Shown: positions 8,677-18,034, numbered from the stretch's first letter. The stretch: 64,000 nucleotides of DNA from Psychroflexus halocasei (GCF_900107595.1 NZ_FNQF01000006.1:62001-126000), one strand, 5' to 3'. A program made the numbers and translations. Notes: generated from the sequence alone by a model not told the origin.

Positions 8677-9732
8677 TTGAACTTTTCTAAAGCGCTCATT
8701 AACTGGTATCATACGCATCACAGAGACTTGCCATGGCGTCATACAACGGCTGCTTACAATATTTGGTTGTCAGAGATTATGCTTCAACAAACGCAAGTTA
8801 TAAAAGTGCTTGACTATTATCGCAATTTTTTAGAAAAATATCCAACCGTTCACGATTTATCAAGGGCTAGTGAAGATGAAGTCCTGAAAATGTGGCAAGG
8901 TTTAGGGTATTACTCCAGAGCAAGAAACTTGCACAAAACAGCTCAAACAGTGAGTGAAAACAATGGAGAATTCCCTGATACTTACAAAGAACTTAAAAAA
9001 TTAAAAGGCATAGGTGATTATACGGCTGCTGCTATTTCGTCTTTTGCTTTTGGTGAAGCTCAGGCAGTGCTAGATGGTAATGTTTATCGTGTGTTAGCTA
9101 GATATTTAGGAATTGATTTACCCATAAACTCCACTGAAGGTGTCAAGCTATTTAAGGAAAAAGCAAAACAACTTTTGGATAAAGATAGACCAGCAGATCA
9201 CAATCAGGCCATTATGGAGTTTGGTGCATTGCATTGTAAACCAAAGAAACCTAAGTGTGATTCATGTCCTTTACAAATTGATTGCGTCGCATATCAACAA
9301 AATAAAGTGAATGAACTTCCTGTAAAACTAAAAAAAGTGAAAGTTAGAAAGCGGTACCTTAATTATGTGATACTTCAAGATCAGAAAGAACATTTTTTAC
9401 TTCAAAAACGAACTGAAAAAGATATTTGGCAAAATATGTTTGAGTTTCCTCTTTATGAATCTCAAAATAATCTTAATCAAGCGACAACTCAAAGTTTTAA
9501 TTTAACTTTGCCAACTGAAAATTTAATACGCTTAACTGATCAGCCTATTAAACATCAATTAACGCATCAAAGCTTGTTTGTTCATTTTTGGAAGTTAGAC
9601 TTGAGCGAATCTTTTAAAACATACCCAAATTTACTAGAAGATTATGAGGTTGTCACCAAAGAAGAACTTCTGGATTATGCAGTCCCAGTTTTGATTGCTA
9701 ATTATATTCAGAAACACTTTTTTAAAGGATAA
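8677..9732 (+). CDS. mutY: A/G-specific adenine glycosylase MutY
   Basis: A base-excision repair glycosylase of about 351 residues that removes adenine opposite 8-oxoguanine. Counting from the TTG at 8659, it shows the catalytic Glu39 (SEIMLQQTQV), the helix-hairpin-helix LKGIGDYTAAA and catalytic Asp139 (LDGNVYR), then a 4Fe-4S loop C-x6-C-x2-C-x5-C at 193, 200, 203 and 209. The C-terminal third is the NUDIX-like 8-oxoG recognition domain. There is no ATG; TTG at 8677 gives the usual MNFSKALINWY start and lies downstream of the promoter. It is first in a run with ssb, gldE and gldD. Confidence 0.92.
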   Translation: MNFSKALINWYHTHHRDLPWRHTTAAYNIWLSEIMLQQTQVIKVLDYYRNFLEKYPTVHDLSRASEDEVLKMWQGLGYYSRARNLHKTAQTVSENNGEFPDTYKELKKLKGIGDYTAAAISSFAFGEAQAVLDGNVYRVLARYLGIDLPINSTEGVKLFKEKAKQLLDKDRPADHNQAIMEFGALHCKPKKPKCDSCPLQIDCVAYQQNKVNELPVKLKKVKVRKRYLNYVILQDQKEHFLLQKRTEKDIWQNMFEFPLYESQNNLNQATTQSFNLTLPTENLIRLTDQPIKHQLTHQSLFVHFWKLDLSESFKTYPNLLEDYEVVTKEELLDYAVPVLIANYIQKHFFKG

Positions 9733-9769
9733 ATCTTTTTTATTACATTTACATTTAAAATCAATTATT

Positions 9770-10219
9770 ATGGCTGGGACACTCAATAAAGTTATGCTTA
9801 TCGGACACACAGGAGATGACGTTAAAATGCATTATTTTGAAGGCGGTAATTCTATCGGAAGATTTCCGTTAGCTACCAATGAAGAATATGTTAATAAAGC
9901 AACAAATGAGCGTGTTAGCAATACGGAATGGCACAATGTTGTTGTTCGTAATAAAGCAGCCGAGATTTGTGAAAAATACCTCAAAAAAGGTGATAAGGTT
10001 TATATTGAAGGTCGCATCAAAACCAGAAAATGGCAAGATGATAAAGGCATGGACAGATATTCAACAGAAATTCATTGTTCAGAATTTACATTCTTGACGC
10101 CTAAAGGAGAGAGCGATCAAAGCTCTTCAGCTCCAGCCACTCAACCTAACCAGCAGAAACCAGCTTCACAACCTACTAAAGAAACGAAGGTTGAAGAAGA
10201 AGACGATCTGCCCTTTTAG
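9770..10219 (+). CDS. ssb: Single-stranded DNA-binding protein
   Basis: A 149-residue SSB: an N-terminal OB fold starting MAGTLNKVMLIGHTGDD, a Gln/Pro/Ser-rich linker (about residues 110-138) and the acidic tip EEDDLPF that recruits repair and replication partners. The ATG at 9770 gives this normal N-terminus; upstream in-frame codons read through the end of mutY. It lies 37 bp after mutY and 22 bp before gldE, the usual flavobacterial order. Confidence 0.95.
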   Translation: MAGTLNKVMLIGHTGDDVKMHYFEGGNSIGRFPLATNEEYVNKATNERVSNTEWHNVVVRNKAAEICEKYLKKGDKVYIEGRIKTRKWQDDKGMDRYSTEIHCSEFTFLTPKGESDQSSSAPATQPNQQKPASQPTKETKVEEEDDLPF

Positions 10220-10241
10220 TTCAATTTAAATCACACGTAAT

Positions 10242-11561
10242 TTGGAACCTGACCCCTCGAGTTTGTTTATAAGTTTAGCCCTAGATGCTGGCGGTATATT
10301 TCAGCTTGTTCTCTTTTTTATATTATTGATATGCTCAGCTTTGGTTTCTGGATCAGAAGTAGCTTTGTTTTCTCTTAAGCCGACTGATTTTGATTACGAA
10401 AATATATCGGCTAAAGATCAAATTTTGATCAATCTTATCGATAGACCAAAAAAACTTTTAGCAACAATACTTATTGCTAATAACTTTATCAATATTGCTA
10501 TTGTTTTGCTTTACAGTTCGTTTAGTGACGACTTAATGCAAAGTACCAACATCAGCTGGTTTGGCATTAATCTTAAATTGATAATTGATATCGGGATTGT
10601 GACTTTCCTGATTTTGCTTTTTGGTGAAATCTTGCCTAAAGTTTATGCCAACAGAAATAGTGTAGAGTTTGCACATTTTATGGCTTATCCATTAGCTGTT
10701 TTAGATAAAATATTTTCACCTTTAAGCATGCCAATGCGCTCAGTAACCTTGAAAATTCACCAGAAGTTTGGTAAACAAAAATCTCACTTAAGTGTTGATC
10801 AACTATCCCAAGCGCTTGAGCTAACCAACGAAGAAGAGACAACTGTTGATGAAAAAAAGATTTTGCAAGGCATTGTTTCTTTTGGAAATACCGATGCTAA
10901 GCAAGTCATGAAACCAAGACTTGATGTTTTTGCTTTGAGTTCTGATACGGATTACCAAGTTGTTTTGAATCAAATTGTTGAAAATGGTTATTCTCGAATT
11001 CCAGTTTATAAAGAAGATGTTGACAATATTATCGGGATTCTTTATGTGAAAGATTTGTTGCCTTACCGAGATCATGATGATTTTGAATGGCAGAGCTTGC
11101 TGAGAGAACCTTACTTTGTTCCTGAAAACAAAAAACTTGATGATTTATTAAACGATTTTAAGTCTCAGAAAAATCACTTAGCAATTGTTGTTGACGAGTA
11201 CGGAGGCACAAGCGGATTGATTTCTCTTGAAGATATTATTGAAGAAATAGTCGGGGATATCAGTGATGAGTTTGATGATGAAGATTTGGTTTTTTCTAAA
11301 ATTGATAATCATACTTTTGTTTTTGAAGGTAAAACTTCTCTGAAGGATTTCTACCGTATCTTTGATTTTGATGAAAATACGCAAACCGAATTTGAAACAG
11401 AGAAGGGTGAGTCAGAAACCTTAGCGGGTTTTGTTCTTGAAATTTCAAAAAGTTTACCCAAGAAAAATCAAACCATTCAGTTTTTACAATTTACTTTTAC
11501 AATTGAAGTTGTTGATAATAGGCGTATTAAACAAATTAAAGTGAAACGAAATGAATCTTAA
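10242..11561 (+). CDS. gldE: Gliding motility-associated protein GldE (CNNM/CorC-type, CBS domains)
   Basis: A 439-residue inner-membrane protein with the CNNM (DUF21) transmembrane domain at about residues 15-150, a pair of CBS domains at about 205-330 and a CorC_HlyC-type C-terminal domain. The order mutY-ssb-gldE-gldD identifies it as GldE, which is needed for gliding in flavobacteria and assists GldD. The only plausible start is TTG at 10242, giving MEPDPSS as in relatives. It overlaps gldD by 11 bp. Confidence 0.9.
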   Translation: MEPDPSSLFISLALDAGGIFQLVLFFILLICSALVSGSEVALFSLKPTDFDYENISAKDQILINLIDRPKKLLATILIANNFINIAIVLLYSSFSDDLMQSTNISWFGINLKLIIDIGIVTFLILLFGEILPKVYANRNSVEFAHFMAYPLAVLDKIFSPLSMPMRSVTLKIHQKFGKQKSHLSVDQLSQALELTNEEETTVDEKKILQGIVSFGNTDAKQVMKPRLDVFALSSDTDYQVVLNQIVENGYSRIPVYKEDVDNIIGILYVKDLLPYRDHDDFEWQSLLREPYFVPENKKLDDLLNDFKSQKNHLAIVVDEYGGTSGLISLEDIIEEIVGDISDEFDDEDLVFSKIDNHTFVFEGKTSLKDFYRIFDFDENTQTEFETEKGESETLAGFVLEISKSLPKKNQTIQFLQFTFTIEVVDNRRIKQIKVKRNES

Positions 11562-12120
11562 GCTTGTCTCTTTCTTATTATTGTTCGTTTTTTTGACGAT
11601 GAGTTGTCAAACGGATGTGCAACCTAAAGCCAAGGCTTTTCTGGATTTAAATTATCCTGATAATAGTTATAAACAGCTTAATACAAACTGTCATTTTTAC
11701 TTTGATGTTAATGAGTTAGTGAAGATTGATCAATCCAAAAATTACGATCAATGCTCATTTGATATCGTTTATCCTCAAATGGACGCGACCATATTTTTCT
11801 CTTATAAAAAAGTCAATAATAATTTGAGAGAATTATTGTCTGATGCTCAAAAGCTTCCCTTAAAACACACGATTAAAGCAGATGCGATAGAGGTTGATGT
11901 TTACTCAAACGATGAAACAAATACCTATGGAAACTTTTATGAAGTTGAGGGTGACGCAGCTTCTCAAGCTCAATTTTATTTAACTGACAGTGTCAACCAC
12001 TTTGTGACAGCTTCTATTTATTTCAAAACACGTCCCAATTATGATTCCATTTTGCCAGCTGCAGCTTATCTCAAAAAGGATTTAAAACGAATGGTTGAGA
12101 GCTTAAGGTGGACGAAATAA
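11551..12120 (+). CDS. gldD: Gliding motility lipoprotein GldD
   Basis: A 189-residue lipoprotein. The signal peptide has a lipobox LTMSC, giving the acylated Cys19, and the mature part begins with a conserved FLDLNYPDNSY segment typical of GldD. GldD is essential for gliding and for the type IX secretion apparatus in flavobacteria; its exact biochemical role is not known. The ATG overlaps the end of gldE by 11 bp, indicating translational coupling. Confidence 0.92.
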   Translation: MNLKLVSFLLLFVFLTMSCQTDVQPKAKAFLDLNYPDNSYKQLNTNCHFYFDVNELVKIDQSKNYDQCSFDIVYPQMDATIFFSYKKVNNNLRELLSDAQKLPLKHTIKADAIEVDVYSNDETNTYGNFYEVEGDAASQAQFYLTDSVNHFVTASIYFKTRPNYDSILPAAAYLKKDLKRMVESLRWTK

Positions 12121-12169
12121 GCCTTTAAATTTTAGTCAACTTTTATAAGGAAAGCTGAATAATTAAATT

Positions 12170-12177
12170 GATTTTTG
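12170..12177 (+). promoter_or_regulatory. Possible -7 element for the EamA exporter
   Basis: GATTTTTG differs from TAnnTTTG only at the first base. It overlaps an in-frame TTG at 12175, so the GTG at 12193 is the better translation start. Confidence 0.35.
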
Positions 12178-12192
12178 CACAAAAATTTCAAA

Positions 12193-13086
12193 GTGCCAAA
12201 TCAATATCTAAAATGGTTTTTCCTCATCACATTATCTTTGCTTTGGGGAAGCTCATTTATTCTTATTAAAAAATCTTTATTAGGTTTAACTCCAATACAA
12301 TTGGGAGCAGTTCGTGTATTAATCACTGGTATAGTGCTAATTCTATTTGGCTTTAGGAAGCTCAAACAGCTCAATAAGCAACAATGGTTTTGGGTAGGTT
12401 TATCAGGCTTTATAGGGACGTTTTTTCCAAGTATTTTATTTGCTTATGCAGAAACAGAAATTGACAGTGCAATTGCTTCAATATTAAATTCAACTGTCCC
12501 TTTATTAGCGCTTATTGTTGGGTTGAGCTTTTTTGGAGCAGCTTTTATCAGGAAACAATTTATTGGTGTTTTCATCGGTTTAATAGGTTCTGTATTGCTC
12601 ATTTTTGCTGGCGCATCACTTAATCCTGATCAGAATTATTGGTTTTCAATTTTACCTATTATCGCTTCTGTGATGTATGCTTTTAATGCAAATATTATTA
12701 AAAAATATCTTCAAAATGTATCAGCTTTAGGTATTGCAACGGGATCCTTTTTAATTTTAATTCCTGTTTCAATTATTGTTTTATTTGCAACTGATTTTTT
12801 TACTGCTGAAAAGTTGAAATCTCCTGAGACGCATCAAGCGCTTATTTATGTAAGCATTTTAGCTGTTTTAGGGACTGCTTTCGCAAAGATTATTTTTAAT
12901 CGTTTAATACAGATTTCGAATCCTGTTTTTACAACTTCAGTGACTTACTTAATACCAATCATCGCTTTGTCTTGGGGGTTTTTAGATGGAGAGCAATTTA
13001 ATATGATGCAATTTGGTGCAGGCTTAATCATTTTATTAGGTGTTTATCTTGCCAATAAAAAGAAGCGACTTAAAAATAGAGCTTAA
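12193..13086 (+). CDS. EamA/DMT superfamily exporter
   Basis: About 297 residues with ten predicted membrane helices in two EamA repeats, the drug/metabolite transporter fold. The N-terminal repeat carries LSLLWGSSFILIKKSL and the second begins near ILPIIASVMYAFNANI. The substrate cannot be deduced; family members export amino acids, nucleotides or toxic metabolites. The start is ambiguous between TTG 12175 and GTG 12193; I take the second because the first lies in a promoter-like motif. The gene stands alone and ends before a terminator. Confidence 0.82.
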   Translation: MPNQYLKWFFLITLSLLWGSSFILIKKSLLGLTPIQLGAVRVLITGIVLILFGFRKLKQLNKQQWFWVGLSGFIGTFFPSILFAYAETEIDSAIASILNSTVPLLALIVGLSFFGAAFIRKQFIGVFIGLIGSVLLIFAGASLNPDQNYWFSILPIIASVMYAFNANIIKKYLQNVSALGIATGSFLILIPVSIIVLFATDFFTAEKLKSPETHQALIYVSILAVLGTAFAKIIFNRLIQISNPVFTTSVTYLIPIIALSWGFLDGEQFNMMQFGAGLIILLGVYLANKKKRLKNRA

Positions 13087-13102
13087 TTTTTAGCATAAAA
13101 AA

Positions 13103-13132
13103 AGCTGCTCTAAAAATTAATTTAGAGCAGCT
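13103..13132. terminator. Intrinsic terminator between convergent genes
   Basis: A 12-bp perfect stem (AGCTGCTCTAAA with TTTAGAGCAGCT) has a strong A-run on the left, serving the leftward M16 operon, and a weaker AT-rich tail on the right for the exporter gene. Confidence 0.8.
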
Positions 13133-13155
13133 GAATTATTTAAAGGATTTCAGAT

Positions 13156-15219
13156 TTATTCGAAATCTTTATCAGAAACACCTTCGTTAACTTTAACTTC
13201 TTCAATGTTGATTTCAATCTCCATTGGTCCTACTTTTTGAGTTAATTTAAATGGAAACTTAATCCCTTTAACTTCCTTGTAGTCAGAGTAGTCAATTGTT
13301 GTTGTCGCTGTTTGCCCCATTTGCTCAACTGTTGTTGCAGTTTGGATTTTTAAACCAGTTTCAACACTATAAAACTCTTTAGTTGTTTCGTTGATTTTTA
13401 CAGCATATGCATCTTGTCCATCAATGCTTTCAATTGCTACAAGTTCAACACCATCAGCGACATTTAATTCACGAACAGCACCAGCAATTTTTTTGTTTGC
13501 CATATTTTGCTCTTCAGTGTAATCCATACGTTGACCTTGAGCAACTTGGTAACCTTTTTCACCATCAAAAATCATTTTCTGTACTGTGTTTCCGCCCATT
13601 TTAAGCTCTACACTAGATTTCCCTGATTTGGTTCTTTTTTCTTGGTATTGAAAAGTTGCACCTGGTACAGTTGCATCACCTTTTAAGTAAACTGTGTTTA
13701 CGTTTTCGGCTTTGTCTTTTCCTCCAATTGCTTTGATGTAATTTTGGTAAACACTAGCTGCATCAACACCTTCTGGAATTGGCTTAGTGAACTCTGGTTT
13801 ATCAATTTTATTCGCTTTCTTATCATAGTACAATACTGGGACACGCTTGCCATCAACAGTTACTTTTTCTAAGTTTTCAACAACTTCAGAACCTTTACCA
13901 GTCACAATAATTCTTAAGTTATCAACTTTAAGATATTTATTTGCGACTCTTTTAATGTCAGCAACAGTTACAGCATTAATCTTCTCTAAGAAAGTTTCAT
14001 AAAAATCTTCAGGAAGCTTTTTAGTTTTAATATTAAGTGCGTAGTTAGCCACAGTTGAAGGGTTTTCTAATTGCATCACAAAGCTACCAGCAAACTTTTT
14101 CTTAACGTCTTCTAACTTATCTTTATCAACGTCTTCAGTTCTGATACGTTTGATTTCTTTAACAAATTCAACAACTGAACTGTCAGTTACCGCATTTCTT
14201 ACACCAGCTGAAGCTCTAAAGCGTGCAGCATATCTGCTACTGCCAATGCTTGATCTTGCGCCGTAGGTGTAACCTTTATCTTCTCTAAGATTCATGTTTA
14301 GGTAACTTCCGAAACTACCGCCAAGGATTTGGTTAGCAACAATAACTGGGAAATAGTCAGCATCACTCATCTTTAAGTCAACAGTGTTTTGAACGATAAT
14401 TTGACTTTGAACAGCATTTGGCATATCAACAAAGTTGATTTGCGTGTATTGCGCATCACGAACTGCAGGAAGACTCTCACTTGGAGGTGTTTCTTCTTTC
14501 CAGTTCTTGAAATGTTCTTTTACTAACTTCTTTACTTCTTTTTTAGAAATATCTCCAACAACAACCATATATGCATTTTTTGGAGAGAAGTAGTTACGGT
14601 ACATGTTTTTAACATCAGCTAAAGTAATAGACTCAACAGATTCTGGTGTTGTAAATTGTCCGTAAGGATGATTTTTCCCATAAGCTAAAGCAGATGATAC
14701 ACGACTACCAATAGCTTCTACGTTTTTTTCATTGCTTTTTAAACCTTCAATAAGTTTTGCTTTTTCAGATTCAAATTCTTCTTGAGAAAAAACTGGATTT
14801 AAAGCACCTTCAGCCATTAATTCCATCACACGAGGGAAGAATTTTGATAAAGAACTCGCGTAAGCACTTTCAGATCCGAAGCCAACTGAAGCGCCAAGAA
14901 AATCTATCTCTTCATTGAATTCGTCTTTAGAAATGTTTTTAGTACCAGTACCAAGTAAGCTAGAAACCAGGCTCGCTGTTCCAGGTTTATCAGCAGTGTA
15001 AGGTTTGTTGTCTATCATTAATCGCACAGAAACTCTTGGTAGCTTGTTGTTTTCAACAACTAATACTTCAAGCCCGTTGCTTAACGAGAATTGATCAGGC
15101 TCTCCAAGATTAATTTTTGGAGCTGGTCCTGGTTTAGGCATTGTCGATCTATCGATTTGTGCAGTCGCATTTGTTGCGATCAGACAAACTATAAATAGGG
15201 TTAAAATTTTAAATTTCAT
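13156..15219 (-). CDS. M16 family peptidase, non-catalytic subunit with extra C-terminal domain
   Basis: 687 residues with a signal peptide (1-20). The M16 fold covers roughly residues 40-460, but the zinc motif HxxEH is replaced by SLVSS at 83-87, while the R/Y pair of the non-catalytic half is present (Arg312 and Tyr317/319 in LREDKGYTYG). It therefore probably forms a heterodimer with the adjacent catalytic protein. The last 200 residues form an additional beta-rich domain resembling the LolA/LppX-like lipoprotein-carrier fold; this is my inference from pattern. It lies 5 bp after the catalytic gene, in one periplasmic operon. Confidence 0.86.
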   Translation of the reverse strand: MKFKILTLFIVCLIATNATAQIDRSTMPKPGPAPKINLGEPDQFSLSNGLEVLVVENNKLPRVSVRLMIDNKPYTADKPGTASLVSSLLGTGTKNISKDEFNEEIDFLGASVGFGSESAYASSLSKFFPRVMELMAEGALNPVFSQEEFESEKAKLIEGLKSNEKNVEAIGSRVSSALAYGKNHPYGQFTTPESVESITLADVKNMYRNYFSPKNAYMVVVGDISKKEVKKLVKEHFKNWKEETPPSESLPAVRDAQYTQINFVDMPNAVQSQIIVQNTVDLKMSDADYFPVIVANQILGGSFGSYLNMNLREDKGYTYGARSSIGSSRYAARFRASAGVRNAVTDSSVVEFVKEIKRIRTEDVDKDKLEDVKKKFAGSFVMQLENPSTVANYALNIKTKKLPEDFYETFLEKINAVTVADIKRVANKYLKVDNLRIIVTGKGSEVVENLEKVTVDGKRVPVLYYDKKANKIDKPEFTKPIPEGVDAASVYQNYIKAIGGKDKAENVNTVYLKGDATVPGATFQYQEKRTKSGKSSVELKMGGNTVQKMIFDGEKGYQVAQGQRMDYTEEQNMANKKIAGAVRELNVADGVELVAIESIDGQDAYAVKINETTKEFYSVETGLKIQTATTVEQMGQTATTTIDYSDYKEVKGIKFPFKLTQKVGPMEIEINIEEVKVNEGVSDKDFE

Positions 15220-15224
15220 GTCTT

Positions 15225-16553
15225 TTATTTTTGTTCTTTATCTGATTCAGGTAAATAGTCTAAGTCTAAACGCTTGTTTTCTTGTAAGTATTTCTGAGCT
15301 ACTTCTTGAATTTCTTCACGCGTAATACTTCTGTAGATTTCAATTTCTTCATTGATTAAATCTGTATCACCATATAATACATTGTAAGTTGCTAATGAAC
15401 TTGCGATTCCTTGAATGCTTGAATTAGAACTTACAAATCTATTTTCAAATTTGTTTTGTAACTTCTGAAATTCTCTTTCTGAAATAAGTTCAGTTCTCAG
15501 TTTCTCAACTTCATCATCCATAATTTCAGCAAGCTTGTCTAAAGGAGTATCTCCCATAGGTAAAGCACCCATAACGTATGTTCCGTAATCTTCCATTGGT
15601 CTTGGGAAAGCTAAAACTTGTAATGCTACTTTTTCATCGTCAACCATTCTTTTATATAAACGTGAACTTTTACCGTCTGTCAAAATTGAAGAAATCATGC
15701 TCATAACGTAAGAATCACGGTGGCTCATACCAGGAATTCTGTAAACATGAACTTTTAAAGGAATTTGGATATTGCTATCGTATTCAGTTTTAACGATTGT
15801 CTCCTTAATTGGGTCTTCCTTAATATTAACTCTTTTGACCTCTGGTTTGCTTTTGATAGAACCAAAATAGTCTTGAACCATTTTTTTCATTTCGTTCTTT
15901 TCGAAATTACCAGCGACAACTAATGTTGCATTATTTGGGCCGTAGAATTTTTCAAAAAATGCTATAAATTCATCGAGTTGAGCAGCATTTAAATCATCCA
16001 TCGTACCGATAACAGAGTTTTTGTAGGGGTGTTTTTTAAACAAATGCTTATTAATACCTGTTGCATATGCAACTTTACCATAAGGAGCGTTGTCAATTCT
16101 AGAACGTTTTTCTTCTTTAACGACTTCATTTTGTGTGTCAACACCAATTTGATTAATGATTGGGTGGAGCATACGCTCAGATTCCATCCATAAACCAATT
16201 TCAATAGCGTTAGAAGGGAAAGTTTCGTAGTAGAAAGTTCTGTCTTGTGATGTGTTTGCATTGTTGCTACCACCGTTGGCTGCAACGATGTTGAACCACT
16301 CACCACGTTCAATATTTTTTGTTCCTTCAAATAAAAGGTGCTCAAAAAAATGGGCAAAACCTGTACGTCCTTCTGTTTCGTCTTTTGAGCCAACGTGGTA
16401 CATAACACCAACTGTTGCAACAGGAACAGTATTGTCTTGATGTAAAATGACATGTAAGCCATTGTCTAAATCATACTCTGTAAACTCTACTTGCTGAGCG
16501 AAAACAGGTATACTCATACAAAAAAGCAACAGTAAATTAAATGTTCTTTTCAT
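15225..16553 (-). CDS. M16 family zinc peptidase, catalytic subunit
   Basis: A 442-residue secreted insulinase-type peptidase. The signal peptide is residues 1-19. The inverted zinc motif HxxEH is HFFEH at 68-72, and the third ligand Glu lies in VVKEEK (147 or 148), 75 residues further, as expected. M16 enzymes degrade peptides in a closed chamber made of two homologous halves; here the second half is the next gene. The likely role is periplasmic peptide turnover. Confidence 0.92.
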   Translation of the reverse strand: MKRTFNLLLLFCMSIPVFAQQVEFTEYDLDNGLHVILHQDNTVPVATVGVMYHVGSKDETEGRTGFAHFFEHLLFEGTKNIERGEWFNIVAANGGSNNANTSQDRTFYYETFPSNAIEIGLWMESERMLHPIINQIGVDTQNEVVKEEKRSRIDNAPYGKVAYATGINKHLFKKHPYKNSVIGTMDDLNAAQLDEFIAFFEKFYGPNNATLVVAGNFEKNEMKKMVQDYFGSIKSKPEVKRVNIKEDPIKETIVKTEYDSNIQIPLKVHVYRIPGMSHRDSYVMSMISSILTDGKSSRLYKRMVDDEKVALQVLAFPRPMEDYGTYVMGALPMGDTPLDKLAEIMDDEVEKLRTELISEREFQKLQNKFENRFVSSNSSIQGIASSLATYNVLYGDTDLINEEIEIYRSITREEIQEVAQKYLQENKRLDLDYLPESDKEQK

Positions 16554-16732
16554 TTTTAAATAATTTTAAATGTAAACTATAAGTTGATAAAATTTTAGAT
16601 ATGTTACAAATATCTATGTTTAATTTTGAACTAACCTGCTAAAGACATCTTAAATCTATAATTTTTATGTCTTAACAAGATATTTGAATATGTTTTACAT
16701 TAATTTTTGTAATTTAACATAAAAATTAAACG

Positions 16733-17176
16733 ATGAACAGAATTTCTATTTCAATCAGATACGGAACTGCACTCGCAGCATCACTTATTGCGTATTTCTT
16801 AATATTAAGTTTATTTGATGCACACACGCAAGCAGGTTTTAGTACATTTAATATGGTGATTACGGCCTTTGCGATTTATGACTCAATACGTTCGCGCAAA
16901 CACGAGCTTCGAGAAAATTTTAAATATGAAAATGGAGTTGTTTCAGGATTGATCACAGGTATTTTTGGTACAATCTTATTTACTGTTTTTATGAGTATTT
17001 ACACTTCGGAGTTAAATCCTGATTTTTTAGACAACTTAACAGGAATGATGTCCAAAAATTTAGATGTTAATCCATTGATGTTTTCATTTGTAGTTGCCAT
17101 TATGGGCTTTGCGACAACAGTCGTGATGACTTTAACTTTTATGCAGCTTTTCAAAAAATCTATTCATAAAAAATAA
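16733..17176 (+). CDS. DUF4199 family membrane protein
   Basis: A 147-residue protein with four predicted membrane helices (about 10-28, 37-52, 68-90 and 114-138) and a basic C-terminus. The pattern, including a charged loop IRSRKHELRENFKYENG between helices 2 and 3, is that of DUF4199, a Bacteroidota family of unknown function. It reads away from the M16 operon across a 179-bp gap in which I see only AT-rich promoter-like sequence. Confidence 0.75.
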   Translation: MNRISISIRYGTALAASLIAYFLILSLFDAHTQAGFSTFNMVITAFAIYDSIRSRKHELRENFKYENGVVSGLITGIFGTILFTVFMSIYTSELNPDFLDNLTGMMSKNLDVNPLMFSFVVAIMGFATTVVMTLTFMQLFKKSIHKK

Positions 17177-17182
17177 AAATTC

Positions 17183-17212
17183 TTTGTGTTTATTTTAAAA
17201 GGCGTATATTTG
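17183..17212 (+). promoter_or_regulatory. Promoter of rplU-rpmA
   Basis: A -33 TTTG (17183-17186) and a -7 TATATTTG (17205-17212) are separated by 18 bp, matching the Bacteroidota housekeeping consensus. The rplU ATG follows 30 bp later. Confidence 0.75.
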
Positions 17213-17242
17213 CAAGCATTTTAAAATTTAAACATAAACACT

Positions 17243-17734
17243 ATGTACGCAATCGTAGAGATAGCAGGGCAACAGTTCAAAGTAACTAAAGACCAAAAAG
17301 TGTTTGTACATCGTTTAAAAGAAGATGAAGGAGCTTCAATTAGCTTTGATAAAGTTCTTTTATTTAACGATGGCAGCACAACGACTCTTGGCGCCCCAGC
17401 TATAGATGGTGCAAAAGTTGACGCAAAAGTCCTTAAGCACTTGAAAGGAGACAAAGTTATTGTCTTCAAAAAGAAAAGAAGAAAAGGTTACAAAAAGAAA
17501 AACGGTCACAGACAATATTTGACTGAGATTCAGATTGAAGGTCTTTTCGGAAGTGGATCAAAATCATCATCAAAGAAAGCTGAGCCAAAAAAGGAAGAAG
17601 CTAAAAAAGATGACGGAAAACAAGACTTGAGTAAAAATACCGTTGCTGAATTAAAGGAAATGGCTAAGGCTCAAGGTTTAGAAGGTTATTCTTCATTGAA
17701 GAAAGCAGAATTAATTGAAGCTTTAAGCAAATAA
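17243..17734 (+). CDS. rplU: 50S ribosomal protein bL21 with C-terminal extension
   Basis: The first 103 residues are a complete bL21 (MYAIVEIAGQQFKV at the start, KKKRRKGYKKKNGHRQ near the end), which binds 23S rRNA. Beyond this the protein continues to 163 residues: a Lys/Ser/Glu linker and a folded-looking tail from about residue 130 (LSKNTVAELKEMAKAQGL then SSLKKAELIEAL). This tail has the helix-extension-helix pattern of Rho-N/SAP-like nucleic-acid-binding motifs. Followed 17 bp later by rpmA. Confidence 0.95.
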   Translation: MYAIVEIAGQQFKVTKDQKVFVHRLKEDEGASISFDKVLLFNDGSTTTLGAPAIDGAKVDAKVLKHLKGDKVIVFKKKRRKGYKKKNGHRQYLTEIQIEGLFGSGSKSSSKKAEPKKEEAKKDDGKQDLSKNTVAELKEMAKAQGLEGYSSLKKAELIEALSK

Positions 17735-17751
17735 TTTAAAAACTTTTAGAG

Positions 17752-18012
17752 ATGGCACATAAGAAAGGTGTAGGTAGTTCGAAGAACGGAAGAGAATCAG
17801 AATCGAAAAGATTAGGCGTAAAGATATTTGGTGGTCAAGCTGCTGTTGCAGGAAACATCATCGTTAGACAAAGAGGGACTAAACACAGACCTGGAACTAA
17901 CGTTTACTTAGGAAAAGATCACACTTTACACGCTAAAGTTGATGGAATTGTGCAGTTTACAAAAACAAAAGGTGATAAATCTTATGTTTCTATTGAGCCT
18001 TTTGAGGCTTAA
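17752..18012 (+). CDS. rpmA: 50S ribosomal protein bL27
   Basis: An 86-residue bL27 beginning [20 protein letters not shown], with the conserved [22 protein letters not shown] core. bL27 reaches toward the peptidyl transferase centre. There is no Firmicutes-type N-terminal propeptide, so no cleavage is expected. It is the second gene of the rplU operon and ends before a strong terminator. Confidence 0.97.
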   Translation: MAHKKGVGSSKNGRESESKRLGVKIFGGQAAVAGNIIVRQRGTKHRPGTNVYLGKDHTLHAKVDGIVQFTKTKGDKSYVSIEPFEA

Positions 18013-18034
18013 AAAGCGCACTTATATAATTTTT

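Noticed and set aside
15989-16462. A 157-codon open frame on the same strand inside the M16 catalytic gene
   Set aside because: It lies in another frame of a well-supported gene, has a Leu/Ser/Thr-heavy composition and no recognisable motif; it is a shadow frame.
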